Shown here piece by piece: positions 1-7,030 of a stretch of 20,931 nt of DNA. Below the pieces are notes generated by a model. It had not been told where the DNA came from and ran no database searches. It saw nothing but the letters and a program-made list of their open reading frames with translations. A program made the translations under genes and the position numbers. Position 1 is the first letter of the stretch, and the number at the start of each line of letters is the position of its first letter. Origin of the DNA: an uncultured Eubacteriales bacterium (GTDB lineage Bacteria > Bacillota > Clostridia > Christensenellales > UBA1242); NCBI GenBank assembly GCA_948806215.1, contig CAQIDI010000016.1:1-20931 (forward strand), written 5' to 3'.

Positions 1-744
1 ATTGTTTCTATTTAAAAATTTAATATCGTATGCTTTAGAAAATTTTTGACCAAAATAATGACTTGTTCCGCTTTGCAGTGCCACACCGTTATACATTAAC
101 GCTTCAACAGTGTAAGTATATTCTGCACCAGCAAATTTTTCTTTTTCGGTTTTTCTACCAGCTATAACTGGAATTGCCAAATATTCTTCAAAAAACTTTT
201 TATAAACATTTAACATTTTTAAAGTTTCTTCTTCAGCTTCTTTTTGTGTTTCGTGAACAGTATGTCCTTCTTGCCACAAAAATTCTCTGGTTCTTAGGAA
301 TGGCCTTGTTTCTTTTTCCCATCTAACAACATTACACCATTGATTATACAGTTTTGGTAGATCCCTATAAGATTTTACTTTTAACGCATAATAATCGCTA
401 AACATTGTTTCACTGGTTGGGCGAACAATTAATCGTTCTTCTAGCCTATTTTTTCCACCTTCAGTAACCCAAGCACCTTCTGGAGCAAAACCTTCGATTA
501 ATTCCCCTTCTTTTTTCATTAAACTTTCTGGTATAAACATTGGCATATAAACATTTTGATGCCCTGTTTGTTTAAACATTTTATCTAACACACTTTGTAT
601 TTTTTCCCAAAGCGCATAACCATTTGGTTCAAATATTATGCAGCCTTTAACGCTTGAATATTCTGCCAATTTTGCCGCTTTTACAACATCGGTATACCAT
701 TTAGCAAAATCAACACTTCTATCTGTAATTGCTTTATTTTTCAT
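1..744 (-). CDS. proS: Prolyl-tRNA synthetase, N-terminal part (runs off the window edge)
   Basis: Charges tRNA-Pro with proline in the cytoplasm. The first 248 codons are present; the frame is open to base 1, so the anticodon-binding and C-terminal parts lie outside the window. Class II synthetase catalytic-core motifs are visible: RPTSETMF (motif 2 region), TREFLWQEGHT, and ALQSGTSHYFGQKFSKAYDI near the cut end. The absence of a YbaK-like editing insertion between these blocks and the GTSH(Y)FGQ wording point to the short archaeal/eukaryote-like (type 3) ProRS rather than the long bacterial type. The ATG at 742-744 follows the xseB stop directly (TAA-ATG) and has GGAGAT a few bases upstream inside xseB, so it is the last visible gene of the nusB-xseA-xseB-proS operon. 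In Bacillus proS lies between rseP and polC instead. The identification is firm; the subtype call rests on the motifs alone. Confidence 0.93.
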   Translation of the reverse strand, partial: MKNKAITDRSVDFAKWYTDVVKAAKLAEYSSVKGCIIFEPNGYALWEKIQSVLDKMFKQTGHQNVYMPMFIPESLMKKEGELIEGFAPEGAWVTEGGKNRLEERLIVRPTSETMFSDYYALKVKSYRDLPKLYNQWCNVVRWEKETRPFLRTREFLWQEGHTVHETQKEAEEETLKMLNVYKKFFEEYLAIPVIAGRKTEKEKFAGAEYTYTVEALMYNGVALQSGTSHYFGQKFSKAYDIKFLNRNN

Positions 745-954
745 TTATATCTCCATATCTATTTCTTTAAATTTTTCTAAATCTTGTTTTATTTGTGTAA
801 CTTTTCCTTTTGCAAGAGTTATTTCGGAATAAAGTTCTTTTGCTAAAGTTGCAGCAGACTCGTATAACTTCACACTCTCTTCAAAAGTAATATTGTTATC
901 TTCTAATTTAGAAGCTATTTCTTCTAATTTTTTAATTTTTTCATCAATACTCAT
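745..954 (-). CDS. xseB: Exodeoxyribonuclease VII small subunit
   Basis: Small subunit of exonuclease VII, which degrades single-stranded DNA to short oligonucleotides. At 69 residues it has the usual family length. It is a short charged two-helix protein with the family pattern IKKLEEIASKLED...TFEESVKLYESAATLAKE, which forms the coiled-coil that wraps the XseA stalk. The ATG has AAGGAGA upstream, within a one-base gap after the xseA stop. The stop codon abuts the proS start, so translation of the four-gene operon is probably coupled. Confidence 0.93.
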   Translation of the reverse strand: MSIDEKIKKLEEIASKLEDNNITFEESVKLYESAATLAKELYSEITLAKGKVTQIKQDLEKFKEIDMEI

Positions 955-955
955 T

Positions 956-2128
956 TTATTCTCCTTTCACTATCGCCTTTCCATCTGCAAAAAACAAGTT
1001 ATAAGTTTGATTTTTTAAAATATCTTTTGAACTTTTTACAACATTATTATTGTTTTCAACTTTAACATACCCTTTTTGCAACGGGACAATAGGATTAAGC
1101 GAAATTAATTTATTTGATAATATTTCATATTTGTGTTCCATATTAACCATATTTGCTTTAATAATTGAATCAACTTTTGATACGCTTAAATTCAATTTTG
1201 AACTATTAGATAATATTTTATTTCTTATAATTAAATCGACAGAGTTAACACAATTATTAGTTGTTGAAAAATATTCATAAATAAAACCACTTACATAATT
1301 TTCTATTTTTGAAACACAATTAGATATTAATTTTAAATCATCACTTATTTTATTAACCACTAGTTCTGCAGCCGCACTAGGTGTTGGTGCTCTTAAATCA
1401 GAAACAAAGTCGATTATTGTTGTGTCGGTTTCGTGACCAACCGCACTAACAATAGGTTTTAAGCAATTATAAGTTGCTTCTGCCACTAATTCTGTGTTAA
1501 ATGGTTGCAAATCTTCCAAGCTTCCACCACCCCTTGCAACAATAACAACATCAACATTTGGATATTCACTAAAAAAATTAATACCTTTAGCAATTTCCAC
1601 TTCGGCTCCAATACCCTGAACTTTTACAGGATATAACACAATATCAACACCTTTATTTCTTCTGTGTGTAACATCGATAATATCCTGAATTACAGCCCCT
1701 GTAGCACTTGTTACAACTCCAATTCGATTAACCCTTTCGGGTAGTGGTTTTTTATGATCTAAGTTAAAGTAACCCCTAGACTCTAATTCTTCTTTTAATT
1801 TTAAAAACTTTTCGTAAAGCAAACCTTTACCATATGGCGCAATATGTGTTGCATTAAAGGATAGTTTTCCGCCTTTTGCATAGTAGCTAACACTACCAAC
1901 AACTAAAACCATATCTCCAACATTAGGAACGTCAAACCTGTTTGCTCCAAACAAAACACAAGGCAGCAAACCATTTTCGTCTTGTAAGTTAAAATACGCT
2001 ATACCATTAGATATTTTATAACTACTAACCTCGCCAAACACACAAATATTTTGAAGCATAACTTCTGCTTCAAAAATATTTTTTATATAATTATTAACTT
2101 GACTAATAGATAAATATGTTTCACTCAT
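956..2128 (-). CDS. xseA: Exodeoxyribonuclease VII large subunit
   Basis: Catalytic subunit of exonuclease VII. The 390 residues hold an N-terminal OB fold (about 1-100; starts SISQVNNYIK, with FGEVSSY), then the catalytic domain with GVVTSATGAVIQDI (about 137-150), RGGGSLEDLQPFN (199-211) and GHETDTTIIDFVSDLRAPTP (231-250). A helical C-terminal part with KGYVKV and FADGKAIVKG ends the protein. It is slightly shorter than the E. coli protein (456 residues), with the shortening in the helical stalk. The ATG overlaps the nusB stop by one base (TAATG) and no Shine-Dalgarno sequence is visible upstream, so it probably depends on translational coupling to nusB. It partners with the adjacent xseB. 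Confidence 0.95.
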   Translation of the reverse strand: MSETYLSISQVNNYIKNIFEAEVMLQNICVFGEVSSYKISNGIAYFNLQDENGLLPCVLFGANRFDVPNVGDMVLVVGSVSYYAKGGKLSFNATHIAPYGKGLLYEKFLKLKEELESRGYFNLDHKKPLPERVNRIGVVTSATGAVIQDIIDVTHRRNKGVDIVLYPVKVQGIGAEVEIAKGINFFSEYPNVDVVIVARGGGSLEDLQPFNTELVAEATYNCLKPIVSAVGHETDTTIIDFVSDLRAPTPSAAAELVVNKISDDLKLISNCVSKIENYVSGFIYEYFSTTNNCVNSVDLIIRNKILSNSSKLNLSVSKVDSIIKANMVNMEHKYEILSNKLISLNPIVPLQKGYVKVENNNNVVKSSKDILKNQTYNLFFADGKAIVKGE

Positions 2129-2520
2129 TATTTTGCTATGCTTGCTATTACAGCATTAATAAAAGAATAACTTTTTTCGGTACTATATTTTTTTGCTAGT
2201 TCAACAGCTTCGTTTGCAACAATTTTTACTGGGTTTGAATTATCAAACTTAAGTTCATAAGTTGCAACAATCAATATTGCTAAATCAACTTTAAACAACC
2301 TATCAATTGTGTAGTCTTTAATATTTTTAGATATTATATCAAGAATTTCATCGTAATGTTCTATTATTCCTGTGTAGAACGATTTTACAAAATTAACATT
2401 TTCTTGATCTAGCGGATTATCTTTTAAAAATTCTTCAAACAAAATACCCTCTTCGGGTTTATGAAAGCATAATTCAAAAGTTAATTTAAAAATCATATCA
2501 CGCGCCATTATTCTTGACAT
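2128..2520 (-). CDS. nusB: Transcription antitermination factor NusB
   Basis: All-helical RNA-binding protein that, with NusE (S10), binds boxA of rRNA leaders and supports antitermination of rRNA operons. At 130 residues it has the typical length. The family pattern is present: MARDMIFKLTFELCF at the N-terminus, FVKSFYTGIIEH in the middle, and a C-terminal block with RLFKVDLAILIVATYEL, VKIVANEAVELAKKYSTEKS and FINAVIASI. The ATG is preceded by AAAGGGGA about 7 bases upstream and by a good sigma-A promoter, so it leads the operon. The neighbours asp23 and xseAB match the usual clostridial and bacillar order, without folD. Confidence 0.95.
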   Translation of the reverse strand: MSRIMARDMIFKLTFELCFHKPEEGILFEEFLKDNPLDQENVNFVKSFYTGIIEHYDEILDIISKNIKDYTIDRLFKVDLAILIVATYELKFDNSNPVKIVANEAVELAKKYSTEKSYSFINAVIASIAK

Positions 2521-2549
2521 AATTATTTCCCCTTTAATTTATAATATTT

Positions 2550-2578
2550 ATTATACCATATTAATAACTTTAAGTTAA
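2550..2578 (-). promoter_or_regulatory. Sigma-A-type promoter of nusB-xseA-xseB-proS
   Basis: On the minus strand TTAACT (2578-2573) and TATAAT (2555-2550) are separated by exactly 17 bases. A TGG in front of TATAAT gives an extended -10 (TGnTATAAT). It lies between the asp23 terminator and the nusB start, predicting a leader of about 20-25 bases. Confidence 0.75.
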
Positions 2579-2620
2579 CAAAAGAAATTAAAAATTTTTT
2601 ATAAAATTATTAATGGCAGA

Positions 2621-2650
2621 TAAAATAAAAAACGCCTCTTTAGAGACGTT
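2621..2650 (-). terminator. Intrinsic terminator after asp23
   Basis: Transcribed leftwards, the RNA forms AACGTCTC-TAAA-GAGGCGTT (8 bp with one G-U pair, extended by A-T pairs) followed by the T-rich run TTTTATTTTA. It begins immediately after the asp23 stop codon at 2651 and separates asp23 from the nusB promoter. Confidence 0.85.
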
Positions 2651-3034
2651 TTAATTATTAGCATTATCTTCTTTAATAAAATCCACACCTAAAACGTGAA
2701 CATTAACTTTGTCAATATCAACTTCTACCATACTAGCCAAGCTATTTTTAATATTTTCTTGAACACGGTAAGAAATTTCAGAAACATTATAGCCGTAATA
2801 AACATTAATATAAACATCAACATTAAGTTTTCCGTTCAAGGTTGAAAGTTTAACACCTTCGTAATAATTATTACTAAACCATCGTTTTAATGCTGCACCA
2901 AAATTTGCAACAAGCGAACTTACGCCTGCAATTTCTTTAGTTGCTAGATTTATTACAGATAAAATTATGTTTTTATTAAATGTAACATTACCTTTTGTGG
3001 CTGAATTTGATTTATCATTGCCATTATATAACAT
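2651..3034 (-). CDS. Asp23/Gls24 family protein (YloU/YqhY type)
   Basis: A 127-residue member of the Asp23/Gls24 (DUF322) family. Such proteins are soluble or membrane-associated and of poorly defined function; in Firmicutes they are linked to cell-envelope stress and fatty-acid metabolism. The family signature is visible: GNVTFNKNIILSVINLATKEIAGV in two parts, the GVKLSTLNGKLNVDVYINVYYGYN beta-rich centre, and VQENIKNSLASMVEVDIDKVNVHVLGVDF near the end. TTAGGAG lies 8-9 bases before the ATG. The gene sits between spoIIIAH and nusB, the place where Bacillus has accB-accC-yqhY; no accBC is present here. It has its own promoter and terminator and so appears to be a single-gene unit. I give no gene symbol because the paralogues are named inconsistently. 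Confidence 0.88.
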   Translation of the reverse strand: MLYNGNDKSNSATKGNVTFNKNIILSVINLATKEIAGVSSLVANFGAALKRWFSNNYYEGVKLSTLNGKLNVDVYINVYYGYNVSEISYRVQENIKNSLASMVEVDIDKVNVHVLGVDFIKEDNANN

Positions 3035-3063
3035 ACTTAAGCTCCTAAATTAATGTCACATTT

Positions 3064-3092
3064 ATAATAGCAAATTAATTTAATTATTGCAA
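3064..3092 (-). promoter_or_regulatory. Sigma-A-like promoter of the asp23-family gene
   Basis: TTGCAA (3092-3087), a 17-base spacer, then TATTAT (3069-3064) on the minus strand. It starts directly after the spoIIIAH stop codon. The -10 matches 5 of 6 consensus bases and the -35 matches 4 of 6. It would give vegetative expression independent of the upstream sporulation operon. Confidence 0.5.
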
Positions 3093-3572
3093 TTATTCTA
3101 CTGGGAATATTTTAATATTATCAATATCAAAATTTGTTTGACCTTTAATAATATCTACAATTTGAGCAACTTCTGCTTTGGTTAATTCTGCACTTTTTAC
3201 AATGCAATTAATGTTTGAAGCTGATGAAGAAACAATAACATCTTCAAAACCTTTTGCTTTAACTAAGCCTTCAATAACAAGTTCTGATTCCATTAAAGCA
3301 ATCATTTCAGCTTTTTTAGCTTCTGCTGCAGTTTTACTTTCGGCACTAGCACTAGAACTAGCAATAATTGCATCAAGATACATAATTTCTTGATTACGAG
3401 TATCGGTTCTATCGGTGCGATAAGTTGTAAAGAAATTACCAGCCGAAACAGTGTCGTTTTTTGAAGCAGATGAAACAATGTTTTTGTTTAAAACAATGTT
3501 TAAAACTCCAGTTATTGCAAGTAGCAAACAAAATCCCCCAACAATAAATATTTTTTTCTTTTTTGAAAGCAT
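3093..3572 (-). CDS. spoIIIAH: Stage III sporulation protein AH
   Basis: Mother-cell membrane protein whose extracellular YscJ/FliF-like domain binds forespore SpoIIQ across the intermembrane space, forming part of the feeding-tube channel. The 159 residues show a lysine-rich N-terminus (MLSKKKK), one membrane segment (about 8-28), a linker ending in the family pattern RTDRTDTRNQEIMYLDAIIA, an alanine-rich helix, and a beta-alpha-beta tail with VIVSSSASNINCIVKSAELT and FDIDNIKIFPVE. It is shorter than the B. subtilis protein (about 218 residues) because of a short linker. A perfect AGGAGG precedes the ATG. It is the last gene of the spoIIIA operon. Confidence 0.92.
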   Translation of the reverse strand: MLSKKKKIFIVGGFCLLLAITGVLNIVLNKNIVSSASKNDTVSAGNFFTTYRTDRTDTRNQEIMYLDAIIASSSASAESKTAAEAKKAEMIALMESELVIEGLVKAKGFEDVIVSSSASNINCIVKSAELTKAEVAQIVDIIKGQTNFDIDNIKIFPVE

Positions 3573-3589
3573 TTTCCTATCCTCCTAAT

Positions 3590-4312
3590 TTAATAATATA
3601 TTTGAATGTTACTGCTCTTAACATCAAGCAGTGCCTGAACAGCCTGTAGTAATGAAAGTTTTACTTTTGCATCCTTTGCTCCTTCTGCCACAACAACAAT
3701 ACCTGTTATTTCTGGCAACTTTTCAGTTAATATTAATGGCGAAGAAATTCCACTATTAGTAATAATTATTGGATCGGTTGAAATCGACACATTGTTTTGA
3801 GTTCCACCATTAGTTGTAGAATTGCTAGTGTTTTTTTCGGTTGTTGAAGAAGCTATTATTAACTCCGGCGCACTTTTTACAGTTACCATAACCGAAACAT
3901 TTCCAGCACCATTAATTTTGTTTAAAACATTCTTAAGTTTGGTTTCTAGTTGCTCGCAATAAGCTAAACTAGAAGTAAAGCTTGAGCCGTTATTAGAATT
4001 TGTTGTTTTTGTTAAGCTTGTCCCAAAAGAACTGTTTAATATAAATAATGCACAAAGCGAGAAAATTAGAACTATTATCACAACTTTTATTTGTTTATTT
4101 TTTAACAATTTTTTTATTGTGCTATTATTTTCTTTTTTTTCTTCGCTGTGCTCTGCAAATTCGCTATTATTCGACTTATTTTGGTCTTTTTTCAATGTTT
4201 GCATAGTAGCAAAATTTAATAGATTACTAAAAAAACTTTTCTCGTTTTTTTTACTATTATTTTTTATATTTTCACTTTTAGATATATTTGTTACTTTTAA
4301 ATTATCTCCCAT
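3590..4312 (-). CDS. spoIIIAG: Stage III sporulation protein AG
   Basis: Ring-forming component of the SpoIIIA-SpoIIQ channel in the mother-cell membrane of the engulfed forespore. I place the start at the ATG at 4310-4312 (240 residues) because GAGGT lies 8 bases upstream. The longer GTG frame from 4327 would begin inside that ribosome-binding site. Features are a charged, disordered N-terminus (1-75), one membrane segment (about 77-94, VVIIVLIFSLCALFIL), and a ring-building domain with LETKLKNVLNKINGAGNVSV and a C-terminal GIVVVAEGAKDAKVKLSLLQ. Between them lies a Ser/Thr/Asn-rich stretch like that of the B. subtilis protein, whose beta-triangle insertion is known. The gene overlaps spoIIIAF by 11 bases. 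Confidence 0.92.
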   Translation of the reverse strand: MGDNLKVTNISKSENIKNNSKKNEKSFFSNLLNFATMQTLKKDQNKSNNSEFAEHSEEKKENNSTIKKLLKNKQIKVVIIVLIFSLCALFILNSSFGTSLTKTTNSNNGSSFTSSLAYCEQLETKLKNVLNKINGAGNVSVMVTVKSAPELIIASSTTEKNTSNSTTNGGTQNNVSISTDPIIITNSGISSPLILTEKLPEITGIVVVAEGAKDAKVKLSLLQAVQALLDVKSSNIQIYY

Positions 4313-4763
4313 AAACCATAACCTCACTTTCTGAAATACTTAAAATGCTAGTTACAACATCGACAACCTCTTTTTTTGTTTTATCGCTTAAGTTAACATT
4401 AGAATTATTTAGGTCCACATAAACACTTGTAATTATTAAATCTTCCGAAAAAACATTAGAATATATTACAACTTGCGAATTTAATATTCCTTTAGTTTCT
4501 AACTGACTTTTAATTCGGTTTGTTAATGCTTCTATTTTTTTTATGTTTGTTTCATAAATAAAATTGCTATCAACATTAATCTCATCGCTATTAAACCAAT
4601 TTTTGTTAACCGATAGTTTTGTTAGTGGACTTACAATAACAAACAATAAAAAAATTGAAAAAATATGTTTTATATATTTTGAAGTTTTACCATCTGGCAA
4701 AATGATATCTAGAATAACTCCAATAAAAACTATTCCAACAATGCTTAAAATCCAACCTCTCAT
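4302..4763 (-). CDS. spoIIIAF: Stage III sporulation protein AF
   Basis: Membrane component of the SpoIIIA secretion-like complex. The 153 residues hold two closely spaced N-terminal membrane segments (about 5-24 and 32-48) joined by the family loop LPDGKTSKYIKHIFSIFLLF and followed by SPL. A soluble domain follows, with a conserved C-terminal stretch DKTKKEVVDVVTSILSISES. It is shorter than the B. subtilis protein (206 residues). AGGTGA precedes the ATG, 8 bases after the spoIIIAE stop. The identification rests on the N-terminal pattern and the position between AE and AG. Confidence 0.9.
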   Translation of the reverse strand: MRGWILSIVGIVFIGVILDIILPDGKTSKYIKHIFSIFLLFVIVSPLTKLSVNKNWFNSDEINVDSNFIYETNIKKIEALTNRIKSQLETKGILNSQVVIYSNVFSEDLIITSVYVDLNNSNVNLSDKTKKEVVDVVTSILSISESEVMVYGR

Positions 4764-4770
4764 TTTTCAC

Positions 4771-5955
4771 CTATATTATGTTTGCTGTTGTCATTATTAA
4801 ACCAACTGATAACAAATACATAAAGGCAACTGATAAAATAATAACAATAGGATAAGTTAATATTTTAGAACAACCCGAAGCAAAGTTACCAATTCTACCA
4901 TCACCCATAGGTTCTAAAATTGCCGAAACCAACTGCAACCCTAACTTTAGAGCCATTATATAAATAATTGGTTTTAAAACATTTGCAAAAATTAAAAATA
5001 GTCCAGCAACCCCCACAGCATTTTTAATTATTACGCTTGCTCCCATAATTAAATCGAAGCCATCAGATATGTATCCACCAATTAATGGAATATAGCTTTT
5101 AACTGCAAACTTGGTGGCTTTAATACTAATGCCATCAAACTTTCCTGCACTTATACCTTGAATTGTTAAAAAGGCACTAAACATTGTAAATATAAAACCA
5201 ACCGACCATTTAAAAACACTACTAAAAAAATTGTTAAATCTGTTTAATTTTATGTTACTACTAAGATTTCCTATTATTAAAAATACAAAAGATAATATAA
5301 ATAACGGAAACAATAAATTAGAAAATATAAAACCTACAACCTGCGTTAAAATTGAAACAATAGGCTTATAAATACCTGCACTAACAACTCCACCAATGCT
5401 AACAAGCATTGTTAACATTATTGGAAATATTATTTGCATTTGGCTAAGCATTCCATTTAAACAACTGCTGGTTAAAGCAATAATATGTGAAATGCTACCA
5501 ACTAAAATTAATACAACAACACCATAGCAAACAAAGTGTATTAAATCGCCAACACCACCCGATACTTTATCCGACTTTAAATTGTTAACAATAGAACCCA
5601 AAACAGCTATTGCCACAATTAAAAATAGTAATGGTATAATGCTTTTTATGTTTCCAAACAATAAATTAAAAATAGCATCAAATATGTTCTGATAATTAGA
5701 AAAATAATCGCCTTGTGAAATTTTTTGAACTAAGTCTTTAAAATTTGTGCTTTCAATAAAGTTATAGTTTTTATTTATATCATTCAAATAAGAATCTAAG
5801 TTGGAAAAATTTAAATCGCTTAGCTGGTCGGAGATGGATGTTTCTAGTTCTTGTTCTAACTTGCTTGTTTTTGAATTTGCATACACTGTAACTATTGGGT
5901 TAACATTAAAAAAACCAACAATGCAAGCACATAAAAAAATTATAAATTTTCTCAT
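4771..5955 (-). CDS. spoIIIAE: Stage III sporulation protein AE
   Basis: Large polytopic membrane protein of the SpoIIIA complex, thought to act as the export-gate-like part of the channel. The 394 residues (family about 400) begin with a signal-like segment (about 4-26) and a hydrophilic stretch that includes LEQELETSISDQLSDLNFSN. About seven to eight further hydrophobic segments follow. Family landmarks include GDYFSNYQNIF, SSCLNGMLSQMQIIFPIMLT, FAVKSYIPLIGGYISDGFDL and LEPMGDGRIGNFASGCSKIL. The start overlaps the spoIIIAD stop in ATGA, with AGGT upstream. Confidence 0.95.
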   Translation of the reverse strand: MRKFIIFLCACIVGFFNVNPIVTVYANSKTSKLEQELETSISDQLSDLNFSNLDSYLNDINKNYNFIESTNFKDLVQKISQGDYFSNYQNIFDAIFNLLFGNIKSIIPLLFLIVAIAVLGSIVNNLKSDKVSGGVGDLIHFVCYGVVVLILVGSISHIIALTSSCLNGMLSQMQIIFPIMLTMLVSIGGVVSAGIYKPIVSILTQVVGFIFSNLLFPLFILSFVFLIIGNLSSNIKLNRFNNFFSSVFKWSVGFIFTMFSAFLTIQGISAGKFDGISIKATKFAVKSYIPLIGGYISDGFDLIMGASVIIKNAVGVAGLFLIFANVLKPIIYIMALKLGLQLVSAILEPMGDGRIGNFASGCSKILTYPIVIILSVAFMYLLSVGLIMTTANII

Positions 5956-6338
5956 GGTATTAAACCTATAATTAAATCTAACAAGTTCGTTATTATTGGC
6001 ATAGCCAGAACTAATATAAGCAATTTCCCACCAAGAATTATTTTATCTGCTATTGCAGGATTACCGGAATCTGCACAAATGCTTGCTCCAAATTCGATAA
6101 TATACCCCACACCAACAATTTTTAAAATAATTCCAAACAACTCGGAATTAACTCCGGTTTTATTTAATATTTGATTAAAAACATTCAACACATTTCCAAA
6201 ATATGAAAATATAAAATATAGCATTATAATAACACCAGAAATTAGTGCAACCACTGCAAATTCTGGCTTTATTTGTTTTATTATTATAATAACTATTGTT
6301 GTTATTATTCCTATGCCAACAATTTTTAAAATTTCCAT
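5952..6338 (-). CDS. spoIIIAD: Stage III sporulation protein AD
   Basis: Small membrane protein of the SpoIIIA complex. It has 128 residues, close to the usual 130, with four hydrophobic segments: about 2-22, 26-47, a segment near 68-82, and 104-126. The family patterns IIKQIKPEFAVVALISGVII, ILKIVGVGYIIEFGASICAD and DKIILGGKLLILVLAMPIIT are all present. It lies between AC and AE as in all complete spoIIIA operons. AGGT precedes the ATG; the stop overlaps the spoIIIAE start. Confidence 0.95.
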   Translation of the reverse strand: MEILKIVGIGIITTIVIIIIKQIKPEFAVVALISGVIIMLYFIFSYFGNVLNVFNQILNKTGVNSELFGIILKIVGVGYIIEFGASICADSGNPAIADKIILGGKLLILVLAMPIITNLLDLIIGLIP

Positions 6339-6353
6339 ACTTTTACCTATTAA

Positions 6354-6551
6354 CTAATATAATGAAAATAAATTTTTTACCGTTGTAAATAACTCGCTAA
6401 TCATATTAACAACCATAAATAAAACTATAACAACACCAGCAAGAGTTGTTAAAGTTGCTATTTCATCCTTACCAGCATACTTTAACACCTGATTTGTTAC
6501 AGCAGTTAATATGCCAATAGCCGCAATTTTAAAAATTATATCAATTCCCAA
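6354..6551 (-). CDS. spoIIIAC: Stage III sporulation protein AC
   Basis: A 65-residue membrane protein with two hydrophobic segments (about 7-25 and 34-52). It carries the family pattern NQVLKYAGKDEIATLTTLAG between them and ends in ISELFTTVKNLFSLY. Members are typically 65-68 residues. The start is TTG at 6549-6551 with AGGAG 8 bases upstream; the next in-frame Met would remove both membrane segments. AC and AD are homologous to each other and are thought to sit in the membrane core of the complex. Confidence 0.93.
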   Translation of the reverse strand: MGIDIIFKIAAIGILTAVTNQVLKYAGKDEIATLTTLAGVVIVLFMVVNMISELFTTVKNLFSLY

Positions 6552-6562
6552 TTAACTATCTC

Positions 6563-7030
6563 CTACACAAAAATTATAAATAAAAGTATGCCTAAAAGTG
6601 CCCCAAGTTTTTTTGAAAGCGGGCCATATTTTAGATTGTTTTGTTCTTTTTCTTTTAGTTTTAAATTTAAAACAGCTTTATTATTTTCAATATTACAAAT
6701 CTCACCATTTAAATCTAACTTGCCAACACTATTAAAAAAATTTAAAATTTGTTCTTCATCAGAATTAAGCAAATAAACCGACTTAACTTTTTTATTTTCG
6801 TTAATAAAATAATCGTTTAAAATAGATTTTAAATCCGAATTAAATGCATTAATATTTTCGCTTACTATTTTTTTAACAGGGTTTTTACTAAATTTTATTT
6901 GATTTATTAACAGTTCACAAAATTTTACCAATTCGTTATATATTTGATACTGTTTTAAAAAAAACAAACTTATTAAATATCCTAAATAAAAAACACTAAG
7001 CGCAATAATACTTAAAATAAATATTTTCAT
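6563..7030 (-). CDS. spoIIIAB: Stage III sporulation protein AB
   Basis: Mother-cell membrane protein of the SpoIIIA complex, with a helical cytoplasmic domain related to type II secretion GspF-like proteins. The 155 residues have a membrane segment at each end (about 3-24 and 138-155). The centre has the family pattern ELVKFCELLINQIKFSKNPV and a C-terminal KEKEQNNLKYGPLSKKLGAL before the last segment. Its ATG abuts the spoIIIAA stop (TAA-ATG) and has no visible Shine-Dalgarno sequence, so it is probably translated by coupling to the ATPase gene. Confidence 0.92.
   Translation of the reverse strand: MKIFILSIIALSVFYLGYLISLFFLKQYQIYNELVKFCELLINQIKFSKNPVKKIVSENINAFNSDLKSILNDYFINENKKVKSVYLLNSDEEQILNFFNSVGKLDLNGEICNIENNKAVLNLKLKEKEQNNLKYGPLSKKLGALLGILLFIIFV

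Noticed and set aside
3590..4327. Longer spoIIIAG start at GTG 4327
   Set aside because: That GTG is part of the GTGAGGT ribosome-binding region for the ATG at 4312, and the five extra residues have no support.
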